This document shows, piece after piece, positions 11,065-18,025 of a stretch of DNA of 35,694 nt; position 1 is the stretch's first letter; every line of letters begins with the position of its first letter. Origin of the DNA: an uncultured beta proteobacterium (GTDB lineage: Bacteria > Pseudomonadota > Gammaproteobacteria > Burkholderiales > Burkholderiaceae_C); assembly GCA_903873485.1 (NCBI GenBank), contig CAIQOO010000236.1:1-35694 (forward strand), in the 5' to 3' direction. The notes below the pieces were generated by a model, which saw only the letters and a program-made list of their open reading frames with translations, did no database searches and had not been told where the DNA came from. The position numbers were made by a program, and so were the translations under genes.

Positions 11065-12474
11065 TTAGCCTTTGAGCGTTTGTTCCAGCACATGCAGTTG
11101 CTGGTTGAGTTCGGTGATCTGCAGGCGCTCGCTGCCAATTTTTCTCACCGCATGCAGCACCGTGGTGTGATCCCGGCCGCCGAACAATTCGCCGATTTCG
11201 GGCAGACTTTTTTGCGTCAGTTCCTTCGCCAGGTACATGGCAATCTGGCGTGGCCGGGCAATGCTGGCCGGGCGCTTCTTGGAGTACATGTCGGCAATTT
11301 TTATTTTGTAATAGTCGGCCACGGTTTTCTGGATGTTTTCGACCGAGATTTGCCGGTTTTGAATCGACAGCAGGTCGCGCAGCGCCTCGCGTGCCAGCAT
11401 GATCGAGATTTCTTTCTGGTTGAAGCGCGAATACGCCAGAATTTTGCGCAGTGCCCCTTCGAGTTCGCGCACATTGGAGCGCACGTTTTTGGCGACAAAA
11501 AAAGCCACTTCTTCGGGCATCACGATGTTTTCAGCCTGCGCCTTGTTGATCAAAATGGCCACCCGCATTTCCAGCTCGGGTGGCTCGATGGCCACCGTGA
11601 GGCCAGAGTCAAAACGTGATACCAGCCGCTCGTGGATGTCGGCCAGGCCTTTGGGATAGGTATCGCTGGTCATCACAATGTGCGACTTGCGGGCGCGCAG
11701 GGCTTCAAAGGCGTAGAAAAATTCTTCCTGCGTGCGCTCTTTGTTGGCCAAAAACTGCACATCATCAATCAGCAGCAGGTCCAGCGTGTGGTAGCGTTCC
11801 TTGAATTCGTCAAACGCCTTGCGCTGGTAAGACTTGACCACATCGGTGACAAACTGCTCGGCATGGATGTAGAGCACTTTGGCGCCGGCATGTTCGCTGA
11901 TCAACTGGTTGCCCACCGCATGCATCATGTGGGTTTTGCCCAAACCAACACCGCCATAGATGAACAGCGGGTTGTACAGGTGCCCCGGCATGCCCGCCAC
12001 ATGCATGGCAGCGGCGCGTGCCATGCGGTTGGCGCTGCCCTCGACCAAAGTCTCAAATGTCAATGCCGTGTTGAGGCGACTTTTGAGCGGCTCGGAGGTG
12101 CGCGGTTCCATGGCGGCCGTGCCGGGTTCGCTGGCCACCTCGGGTGGCGGCTTGACGGCAGGCTGGCTTCTGGCAACCGGTTCACGCGGCGCCAGTGCCA
12201 GTTCAATGGCCACCGGCTGCCCGGTCAGGCGCTCCATCAGCAAGGCCAGACGGGCGCTGTACTGTGCCCGTATCCAGTCGAGCTTGAAGCGATTGGCAAC
12301 AAACAGCGTGACCTTGGACAAGTCATCGGAAACCTGCGCCGACAGGGGCTTGATCCAGGTCTGGAACTGCTGCTCCGGCAATTCCTGGGCCAACTGCTCA
12401 ATGCAGGCTTGCCAGAAATCGGGAACGGTTTCAGGGTGTGCCGGGTCTGGCGTGGGGGGGGTGCCCTCGGTCAT
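11065..12474 (-). CDS. dnaA: Chromosomal replication initiator DnaA
   Basis: DnaA binds DnaA boxes and melts the origin. The 469-residue product has domain I ([20 protein letters not shown]), a Pro-rich linker, the AAA+ domain with Walker [16 protein letters not shown] and Walker [11 protein letters not shown], and the domain IV signature [12 protein letters not shown]. The start at 12474 (MTEGTPP) places a DnaA box (12490-12498) in the 5' untranslated region. An in-frame ATG at 12519 would add 15 residues and put that box inside the gene. Neither start has a clear Shine-Dalgarno, so the choice is inference. Confidence 0.96.
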   Translation of the reverse strand: MTEGTPPTPDPAHPETVPDFWQACIEQLAQELPEQQFQTWIKPLSAQVSDDLSKVTLFVANRFKLDWIRAQYSARLALLMERLTGQPVAIELALAPREPVARSQPAVKPPPEVASEPGTAAMEPRTSEPLKSRLNTALTFETLVEGSANRMARAAAMHVAGMPGHLYNPLFIYGGVGLGKTHMMHAVGNQLISEHAGAKVLYIHAEQFVTDVVKSYQRKAFDEFKERYHTLDLLLIDDVQFLANKERTQEEFFYAFEALRARKSHIVMTSDTYPKGLADIHERLVSRFDSGLTVAIEPPELEMRVAILINKAQAENIVMPEEVAFFVAKNVRSNVRELEGALRKILAYSRFNQKEISIMLAREALRDLLSIQNRQISVENIQKTVADYYKIKIADMYSKKRPASIARPRQIAMYLAKELTQKSLPEIGELFGGRDHTTVLHAVRKIGSERLQITELNQQLHVLEQTLKG

Positions 12475-12751
12475 GGAATGGCTGGTTTCTGTGGATAGGT
12501 TCAATTTCTGGTGCGCCAAATTCTAATTTATCAAAAGCTTATCCACATTGTCGGGCATGGCTGGCGCGGGTCATCTGATCCGGCAGGGCCAGGTGGCGCT
12601 GGCGCGACCCGACAAATGGACGGTTCAAAGTTTGCGATAATCCAAAGTTCCCTGAAATGGTTCAGGAATAAACTGAACGCCGGTTTGAGCCGTGTCATCG
12701 CGCATGACGCAGGTTTGGGCCGCCCTAAAGCCCCTTGGAATTTTTTAAATC
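12475..12751. other. dnaA-rpmH intergenic region, putative oriC / dnaA control region
   Basis: This 277-bp gap separates divergent dnaA and rpmH, a common place for the origin or for dnaA autoregulation. It holds a consensus DnaA box TTATCCACA (12539-12547, plus), a second CTATCCACA on the minus strand (12490-12498), a weaker TTATCAAAA (12528-12536) and an AT-rich stretch around 12520-12548. TTGTCGGG (12548-12555) pairs perfectly with CCCGACAA (12608-12615). Only two good boxes are visible, fewer than in well-studied origins, so origin function is inferred. Confidence 0.5.
12651..12678 (+). promoter_or_regulatory. Alternative hairpins in the rpmH leader
   Basis: CCTGAA (12651-12656) pairs with TTCAGG (12661-12666). 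The overlapping GTTCAG (12660-12665) pairs instead with CTGAAC (12673-12678). The two stems are mutually exclusive and lie about 75 nt before the rpmH start. GATAAT at 12635-12640 could be a promoter -10 just upstream, which would put both stems in the mRNA leader. Confidence 0.4.
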
Positions 12752-12886
12752 ATGAAACGCACTTACCAACCCTCCAAAATCCGCCGCGCCCGTACCCACG
12801 GCTTTCTGGTGCGCATGAAGACGCGCGGTGGCCGGGCCGTCATCAACGCCCGCCGCGCCAAGGGCCGCAAACGCCTGTCCGTCTGA
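12752..12886 (+). CDS. rpmH: 50S ribosomal protein L34
   Basis: The 44-residue product is [20 protein letters not shown], then [18 protein letters not shown], then RKRLSV, a textbook L34, a basic protein of the large ribosomal subunit. It opens the conserved rpmH-rnpA-yidD-yidC block and is divergent from dnaA. It ends 23 bp before the rnpA start. Confidence 0.97.
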   Translation: MKRTYQPSKIRRARTHGFLVRMKTRGGRAVINARRAKGRKRLSV

Positions 12887-12909
12887 TTGTTGCCGGGTGC
12901 AGGCCAGCT

Positions 12910-13329
12910 TTGCAACGTCTCAAGACCCGCCCGCAGTTTCAGGCAGTATTGGGCGGCGACACCCTGGCGCGAACGCCGCATTTTGCGCTGCATTGGGTTG
13001 CCCTGACAGGCGCCGAACCCGGGCCAGCCAGCCAAACTCCCTTGTTTAGTCCGCATGACATCTGGTTTGGCGCCATGGTGCCCAAGCGCTGGGCCAAACG
13101 GGCGGTCACCCGCAACACCATCAAGCGGCAGATCTATGCCGTGAGTCGCGATTTTGCCTCTTCGCTGCACATCGCCGCCCATCTGGTGCGCTTGCGCAGT
13201 GGTTTTGACCGCCAACGCTTTGTCAGCGCCACTTCAGATGATTTGAAAGCCGCCGTGCGTCTGGAATTGACCCAGCTTTTTTCAAAGGCGGTGGTTGCGC
13301 TGCCGGTCAAGCCGGTGTCTGCGGCATGA
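12910..13329 (+). CDS. rnpA: Ribonuclease P protein component
   Basis: RnpA assists the RNase P RNA in 5' tRNA maturation. The 139-residue basic protein begins (M)QRLKTRPQFQAVLGG and carries the family signature VTRNTIKRQIYAVSRDF and the conserved LVRLRSGF. There is no in-frame ATG at the right place, so the start is taken as TTG at 12910, with AGG upstream; the open frame extends through the rpmH region but is not RnpA-like there. The stop overlaps the yidD start (ATGA). Confidence 0.9.
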   Translation: MQRLKTRPQFQAVLGGDTLARTPHFALHWVALTGAEPGPASQTPLFSPHDIWFGAMVPKRWAKRAVTRNTIKRQIYAVSRDFASSLHIAAHLVRLRSGFDRQRFVSATSDDLKAAVRLELTQLFSKAVVALPVKPVSAA

Positions 13330-13601
13330 TCGCGCGTCTGCTGATCGGTCTGGTCAAGGCTTACCGCTTGCTGCTAAGCCCGGCGCTGGGTTCATCCTGC
13401 CGGTTTGAGCCGACTTGCTCAGGCTATGCCTTGCAGGCTTTGCAACACCACGGCGCATTGGCTGGCAGCTATTTGACGCTCAGGCGCATTGGCCGTTGCC
13501 ATCCCTGGTGCGACGGCGGTCCGGATGCTGTCCCCACCGAGATTCGGCCGGGCTTGCTGACCCGCCTGATTTCCCCCAACACTTCCGAGAAGTCCTCATG
13601 A
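13326..13601 (+). CDS. yidD: Membrane protein insertion efficiency factor YidD
   Basis: The 91-residue protein starts MIARLLIGLVKAYRLLLSPA and has the family hallmark cysteines in GSSCRFEPTCSGYA and IGRCHPWCDGG. YidD is a small membrane-associated protein that assists YidC-dependent insertion. It overlaps rnpA upstream and yidC downstream by ATGA, so the three genes are translationally coupled. Confidence 0.95.
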   Translation: MIARLLIGLVKAYRLLLSPALGSSCRFEPTCSGYALQALQHHGALAGSYLTLRRIGRCHPWCDGGPDAVPTEIRPGLLTRLISPNTSEKSS

Positions 13602-15301
13602 ACGATATCCGGCGCACCATTTTGTGGGTGATTTTTGGCTTTTCCATGGTCATGCTATGGGACAAATGGCAGCTTTACAACGGCAAGCAAGCCACCTTCT
13701 TCCCCGGCGCCACACCGATCGCCGCACCGGCACCTGCTGCGAGTGCCCCTGACGGCGTTCCATCTGCTATTACATCTGTAGCTGCAAGCGCACAGCCGAC
13801 GCGGGCTACAGCCGAATTGGTGCCTCAAACAGCAAAGGCCATTGCAAGCGAAAAGGTGGTGGTTGAGACGGATGTGCTGAAGATCACCTTCAGCACCGAA
13901 GGCGGTTCGGTGGTGCGTGCCGAGTTCCTCAAGCACCAGGACATGGCCGACAAAACCCGCAACTTTGTGCTGCTCGACGACAGCAAAGACCGCGTCTATC
14001 TGGCCCAGTCGGGCCTGATTGCCGCCGCTGCCGGAGGTGCTGGCTTGCCCACGCACAAATCCATCATGACGCTGACACCCGGTGAACGTCGGCTGAAAGA
14101 CGGCAGCCAGTCGCTGGAGTTGCGTTTTGAGTCGCCCGAGGTGGGCGGCATCAAGCTGGTCAAAACCTACACCCTGACGCGCGGCAGCTACGCCGTCGCG
14201 GTGCGGCACGAGGTGTTCAACCTGGGCGCGACCGCAGTGGCGGCGCAGCTTTATTTGCAACTGGTGCGCGACGGCAACAAGCCGCCGGGCGAATCGTCCT
14301 TTTACTCGACCTTCACCGGCCCGGCGGTTTATACCGAGGCTAAAAAGTACCAGAAAGTGGAGTTTGCCGACATCGAAAAAGGCAAGTTTGACATTGAAAA
14401 ACTGGCTGAAAACGGCTATGTGGCGATGGTGCAGCATTATTTTGCCAGTGCCTGGCTGCTCGGTGATGGCATCAAGCGCGAGCTGTTCATGCGCAAGGTG
14501 GATAACAATTTCTACTCCGTTGGCATGATCGCGCCGCTCGACCCGATCGCCGCCGGCGCCAGCAAGGCGATTGAAGCCCGCTTTTTTGCCGGCCCGCAGG
14601 AGGAAACCGTGCTGGAAGGCCTGGCGCCCGGTCTCGAACTGGTCAAGGACTATGGCTGGCTGACCATGCTGGCCAAACCACTGTACTGGCTGCTGGTCAA
14701 GCTGCATGCCCTGATCAGCAACTGGGGCTGGTCGATCATGGCGCTGGTGCTGCTGCTCAAGGCGGCGTTTTACTGGCTCAACGCCAAGGCTTACGCCAGC
14801 ATGGCCAAGATGAAGGCGGTCAACCCGAAGATCACCGAGATGCGCGAGCGCCTGAAAGACAACCCGCAGCAAATGCAGCAGGAGATGATGCGCATCTACC
14901 GCGAAGAAAAAGTCAACCCGATGGGCGGCTGCTTTCCGATCATGATCCAGATTCCGGTGTTTATTGCGCTCTACTGGGTGCTGCTGGCCAGTGTCGAGAT
15001 GCGCAACGCCCCCTGGCTGGGCTGGATTCATGACCTGTCAAGCCCGGACCCGTATTACATTTTGCCGCTGGTGATGACGCTCACCACGGTGCTGCAGACC
15101 TCGCTCAACCCGGCACCGCCCGACCCGATGCAGGCCAAGATGATGTGGTTCATGCCGCTAGCGTTCAGTGTGATGTTTTTCTTTTTCCCGGCCGGGCTGG
15201 TGCTGTACTGGATCACCAACAACGTGCTGTCGATTGCCCAGCAGTGGGTCATCAACACCCGCATGGGTGTGCCACCCAAGTTTCATTTGCCGAAGTTCTG
15301 A
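13598..15301 (+). CDS. yidC: Membrane protein insertase YidC
   Basis: YidC inserts and folds inner-membrane proteins alone or with SecYEG. The 567-residue product has an N-terminal membrane segment (ILWVIFGFSMVMLW), an Ala/Pro/Thr-rich linker (about residues 30-85), a large periplasmic domain, and the conserved C-terminal five-helix insertase core. That core starts near DYGWLTMLAKPLYWLL and includes NPMGGCFPIMIQIPVFIALY and PAGLVLYWITNN. The linker contains a copy of the interspersed repeat (13767-13813). The gene is full length. rsmD converges on it; the mnmE gene often found next is absent. Confidence 0.97.
   Translation: MNDIRRTILWVIFGFSMVMLWDKWQLYNGKQATFFPGATPIAAPAPAASAPDGVPSAITSVAASAQPTRATAELVPQTAKAIASEKVVVETDVLKITFSTEGGSVVRAEFLKHQDMADKTRNFVLLDDSKDRVYLAQSGLIAAAAGGAGLPTHKSIMTLTPGERRLKDGSQSLELRFESPEVGGIKLVKTYTLTRGSYAVAVRHEVFNLGATAVAAQLYLQLVRDGNKPPGESSFYSTFTGPAVYTEAKKYQKVEFADIEKGKFDIEKLAENGYVAMVQHYFASAWLLGDGIKRELFMRKVDNNFYSVGMIAPLDPIAAGASKAIEARFFAGPQEETVLEGLAPGLELVKDYGWLTMLAKPLYWLLVKLHALISNWGWSIMALVLLLKAAFYWLNAKAYASMAKMKAVNPKITEMRERLKDNPQQMQQEMMRIYREEKVNPMGGCFPIMIQIPVFIALYWVLLASVEMRNAPWLGWIHDLSSPDPYYILPLVMTLTTVLQTSLNPAPPDPMQAKMMWFMPLAFSVMFFFFPAGLVLYWITNNVLSIAQQWVINTRMGVPPKFHLPKF
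13767..13813 (+). repeat. Copy B of the interspersed repeat, inside yidC
   Basis: CTATTACATCTGTAGCTGCA, then AGCGCACAGCCGACGC, then GGGCTACAGCC, aligns with the intergenic copies (compare CTATTAAAAATATAGCT..GCGCAC..GGGCTACAGGCC at 17330-17386, minus strand). It is in frame and encodes part of AITSVAASAQPTRATAELV in the flexible linker between the first membrane helix and the periplasmic domain. Confidence 0.6.
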
Positions 15302-15341
15302 GCGGCATGATGGCGATGTTGCCCGGCCACCGGCAAACGCG

Positions 15342-15393
15342 GCGTGATGCCACCCGGTCATGTCGCGTCTGACCTGCACGCCTGGCATCACGC
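15342..15393. terminator. Bidirectional hairpin between yidC and rsmD
   Basis: GCGTGATGCCA (15342-15352) and TGGCATCACGC (15383-15393) are perfect 11-bp arms. Within the loop GGTCA (15356-15360) and TGACC (15370-15374) pair again, giving a two-tier hairpin. It sits between convergent genes and overlaps the rsmD stop. No T run follows, so Rho-independent termination is plausible but not proven. Confidence 0.5.
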
Positions 15394-15993
15394 TGGCAGC
15401 AGCAAATGGGCATGCACGGCACCGGCTTTCAGATGCCGGTGCAGCCGCAACTGCAGCGGCTGCAGCCGCTCATCGGGCCAACGCTGTGGCGCCTCCAGAT
15501 AAATCAAGCCAGCCGCCGAGAGCGTGGCTGCGGCGGCCGCAAGCGCTGGTTCAAACAGATTGGAGTCAAACGGCGGGTCAATCAGCACCAGATCCAGGCT
15601 GGCCGCTGCCTGTTGCCGCAGCACCGCCAAGGCATCGCCGCGCAGCACCTGCACCGCAGCGGCCTTGAGCTGCATCTGACTGCGTTTGAGCTGGGCTACC
15701 AGCGTGCCATCAAGTTCCACCAACTGCACCGCCTGGGCACCGCGCGAAGCACATTCAAAGCCCAGCGCGCCGGTGCCGGCAAAGGCATCCAGGCAACGCC
15801 AGCCGGTCAAATCCTGCCCGAGCCAGTTGAACAGCGTCTCGCGCACCCGGTCTGGTGTCGGTCGCAGCCCGGGCCGGTCGGCCACCGGCAGTTTGCTGCG
15901 CTTGAACTGCCCGCCAATGATGCGCACCTCGTGGGTTTGCAGCGGGCGCGGACGGGCTGGTTTGCGATAGGCAGCAGGGGGGTCTTGTTTCAT
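15388..15993 (-). CDS. rsmD: 16S rRNA (guanine966-N2)-methyltransferase RsmD
   Basis: The 201-residue protein methylates G966 of 16S rRNA using S-adenosylmethionine. VRIIGGQFKRSKLPV, RPTPDRVRETLFNWL, the SAM-binding motif LDAFAGTGALGFECASRGA and the catalytic LVLIDPPF are all RsmD-typical. The start at 15993 is chosen near the family's usual N-terminus; an ATG at 16029, almost abutting the upstream peptidase stop, would add 12 residues. It lies directly downstream of the M16 peptidase gene and is probably in the same transcript. Confidence 0.93.
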   Translation of the reverse strand: MKQDPPAAYRKPARPRPLQTHEVRIIGGQFKRSKLPVADRPGLRPTPDRVRETLFNWLGQDLTGWRCLDAFAGTGALGFECASRGAQAVQLVELDGTLVAQLKRSQMQLKAAAVQVLRGDALAVLRQQAAASLDLVLIDPPFDSNLFEPALAAAAATLSAAGLIYLEAPQRWPDERLQPLQLRLHRHLKAGAVHAHLLLPA

Positions 15994-16030
15994 TGGAAAA
16001 AGTCGGCAGCTCTGAAGTTGAATCCGCATG

Positions 16031-17389
16031 TTATCCGGGGGCACCCAGCACCACCGTCACCATCCGCTGCGGCTGCAGTTTGCGCGCAAAGGCGGCCTTG
16101 ATGCCGGCCACCGTCACCAGGTCCACCTGCTGCGTCCAGGTGTCAAGGTAATCGAGCGGCAGCTTGTTCCAGGCGATATGGGCCAGGTTGTCGAGCAGTT
16201 TGCGGTTGCTGTCAAGGCGCAAGGCAAAACCGCCCACCAGATGGTCTTTGGCGGCCTTGAGTTCCTGTTCGGTCGGGCCATCGGCGACAAAGCGCGCCAG
16301 CACCTGACGCGCCACCTGCACCGCCTGATCGGCCTGATCGGGCCGGGTCTGCAAGCCGATGGTGAAGGCGCCCGCATGCAAGCCCGGCGCAAAGTAGCTA
16401 TAGACGCTGTAACTCAAGCCACGTTGTTGGCGCACTTCTTCAGTCAGACGCGAGACAAACCCGCCACCGCCCAGAATGTAATTGCCGACCGTCAGGGCAA
16501 AAAAATCCGGATCATCGCGCCTGAAACCGGGCTGGCCGATCAGCACCTGCGCCTGCGCGGCATCAAAAGCAATGCGTTGTTCGACGGCTTGCGTCAGTGG
16601 CTGCACCTCGGGCACCGCCGGCAATGGCGCACAGGCAGCGCCAGACCCGGTCTGGTCAAAGCGGGCAAACAACTGCTGCACCAGCGCATCGGCCTGCGCC
16701 CGGTTGACGGCACCCACCAGCGTGACCTTGGCACGGCATGGCTGAATCAGTTGGTGCAGCGCCGCCATGTCGGCCACCTCGATGCGGTCGAGTGTGGCCT
16801 CGGTCATCTCGAAACCGTAAGGATGCTCACCATAAACCGCCTTGGCAAAGGCGCGCCCGGCCAGTGTGGCAGGCCGGGTGCTGGCCTCTTTGAGCGCGGC
16901 CTTGAGGCTGTCGCGCTCGCGCTGCCAGATCGTCGCCGCAAATGCCGGTTCAGCAAGCTGACGCGCCGCGAGCTGCACCGCCTGGCCGAGCAAATCCGGG
17001 TAAGTCAGGCTGCGCAGTGAAAAACTCAGGCGATCGGGACCGGCACTGGCAGCAAAGTCGGCACCCAGATCAGCCCAGGCCTCGCCCAGGGCGTTTTCAT
17101 CGAGTGCCGGTTCCGTCGGCAGGCTGCCAGCGCGCACGCCCTTGGACAACATGCGGGCGGTCACGCTGGCCAGACCGGCTTGCTGTGGCGGGTCACGGCG
17201 GCTGCCGGCATCCAGGTCAATCTGCACATCCAGCATCGCAATGGCCGGGCTGGGCAGCAGAAACACCTGCACCCCGCTGGCTTGGGTCCAGTGCTGCACG
17301 GCAATGCCCGCCTGTGCCAAATTTACAAGAAAAAGGCCTGTAGCCCATATCAGCAGTGCGCGTCTAGCTATATTTTTAATAGTTTCCAT
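16031..17389 (-). CDS. M16 peptidase-like protein lacking the zinc motif
   Basis: The 452-residue secreted protein has a signal peptide (METIKNIARRALLIWATGLF ending at AQA) and the M16 fold. The usual HxxEH zinc motif is absent: at that place the sequence is GLASVTARMLSKGV. C-terminal M16 features remain, such as NYILGGGGFVSRLTEEVRQQ and RGLSYSVYSYF. It would be the non-catalytic partner of the HxxEH-bearing M16 protein encoded at 21474-22940, with which such genes normally form a tandem operon. Here a roughly 4-kb island separates them. The signal peptide is encoded by an interspersed repeat. An in-frame GTG at 17401 is an alternative start. Confidence 0.85.
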   Translation of the reverse strand: METIKNIARRALLIWATGLFLVNLAQAGIAVQHWTQASGVQVFLLPSPAIAMLDVQIDLDAGSRRDPPQQAGLASVTARMLSKGVRAGSLPTEPALDENALGEAWADLGADFAASAGPDRLSFSLRSLTYPDLLGQAVQLAARQLAEPAFAATIWQRERDSLKAALKEASTRPATLAGRAFAKAVYGEHPYGFEMTEATLDRIEVADMAALHQLIQPCRAKVTLVGAVNRAQADALVQQLFARFDQTGSGAACAPLPAVPEVQPLTQAVEQRIAFDAAQAQVLIGQPGFRRDDPDFFALTVGNYILGGGGFVSRLTEEVRQQRGLSYSVYSYFAPGLHAGAFTIGLQTRPDQADQAVQVARQVLARFVADGPTEQELKAAKDHLVGGFALRLDSNRKLLDNLAHIAWNKLPLDYLDTWTQQVDLVTVAGIKAAFARKLQPQRMVTVVLGAPG

Positions 17390-17398
17390 GCGGTTCTT
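17281..17398 (-). repeat. Direct repeat copy 1: 5' end of the M16 gene
   Basis: This segment covers the start and first 35 or so codons of the non-catalytic M16 gene. It is closely similar to 21346-21466 in the same orientation, sharing CTTGGGTCCAGTG, ATGCCCGCCTGTGCC/CTGCCCGCCTGTGCC, ATTTACAAGAAAAAGGCCTG, and the following repeat. The two copies flank the molybdoenzyme island. This copy has ATG at the start codon; the other has ACG. Confidence 0.75.
17330..17386 (-). repeat. Copy C of the interspersed repeat, encoding a signal peptide
   Basis: On the minus strand CTATTAAAAATATAGCT, then AGACGCGCAC, then GGGCTACAGGCC, matches copies A, B and D. It is translated as TIKNIARRALLIWATGLFL, the basic and hydrophobic parts of the signal peptide of the M16 protein. 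Confidence 0.65.
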
Positions 17399-17411
17399 CA
17401 CATCACAAAAA

Positions 17412-17603
17412 TTTCGACCTGCACAATTGTGATCGCGATTTTGCGCCAGTCGCTGTCGTTGCTTAATGGCAAATCATCACTTTACCCAAGGGCGCGTCAC
17501 CTGGGTGGGCGGGCGTCTCGCCCGCCACGGTTGCACGGCGAGACACCTGATATCTCAGGAACTGCGGCACTTAAGCTGATTCGGTCAATCGTGCAGGTCG
17601 AAA
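17412..17603. repeat. 192-bp segment bounded by 18-bp inverted repeats
   Basis: TTTCGACCTGCACAATTG (17412-17429) and its complement with one mismatch (17586-17603) bound a segment with no gene. Inside is a compact hairpin GGCGGGCG-TCT-CGCCCGCC (17508-17526). The arrangement resembles a small non-autonomous element or a decayed insertion-sequence remnant. Together with the ferredoxin remnant this accounts for most of the 17404-17821 stretch, which holds no intact gene. Confidence 0.5.
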
Positions 17604-17679
17604 AATATTCATCAAGAACGATGCTGATGGCACCAGAACTGAGCGCAGGAGTTGGTGTTTCTATTACCGATAAAGACCC

Positions 17680-17821
17680 TCAGCGGTCAGCCAGCTTGCC
17701 GAAATGCTTCAGCCAAACCGGCCGTTCAGGCCTCCATTTGCAGTTCAGCAATGTCGCGTTGATTTCGATGATCGCGGCACCTCCAATTGGCCAGGCCAGG
17801 AACGGTCATGCAAACTTTCAA
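17680..17821 (-). pseudogene. Frame-shifted remnant of the ferredoxin C-terminus
   Basis: Downstream of the ferredoxin stop, another reading frame gives AIIEINATL..., ending in a stop at 17680-17682. IEINA resembles the (F)I(E/K)LNA segment that normally follows the second cluster in FdxA-type ferredoxins, and EVP in a third frame resembles the preceding EDVP. This suggests the full-length gene decayed by small insertions or deletions. The resemblance is short and judged by eye. Confidence 0.4.
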
Positions 17822-18007
17822 TCAGACGGTCAGAAAGCTGCTGATTGCATTGACTGGGCACTCGGGGATACACACCGCGCAATCAATGCAGCCGTCAGGA
17901 TCGATGGCCAAAAAATTAGATCCTTCGACAAAACAATCAACTGGACAGACATCGACACAATCGGTGTATTTGCATCGGATGCAGCTCTCAGAAACAACAT
18001 GGGTCAT
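17822..18007 (-). CDS. fdxA: 7Fe ferredoxin, C-terminally truncated (61 aa)
   Basis: The sequence [20 protein letters not shown], then CPVDCF, then [18 protein letters not shown], is the 3Fe-4S/4Fe-4S ferredoxin of the FdxA/Azotobacter FdI type. All cysteines of both cluster motifs are present. Normal members have about 107-113 residues; this one stops after SSFLTV, losing roughly 45 C-terminal residues, a remnant of which may lie in another frame downstream. It sits 18 bp behind the molybdoenzyme gene and could act as its electron carrier if the short form still folds. No clear Shine-Dalgarno is seen. Confidence 0.75.
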   Translation of the reverse strand: MTHVVSESCIRCKYTDCVDVCPVDCFVEGSNFLAIDPDGCIDCAVCIPECPVNAISSFLTV

Positions 18008-18025
18008 AGTGTTCTGAATACGATT

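Noticed and set aside
13655..15031. 458-codon minus-strand open frame opposite yidC
   Set aside because: Antisense shadow of yidC in GC-rich DNA; His/Gln-rich low-complexity translation without motifs.
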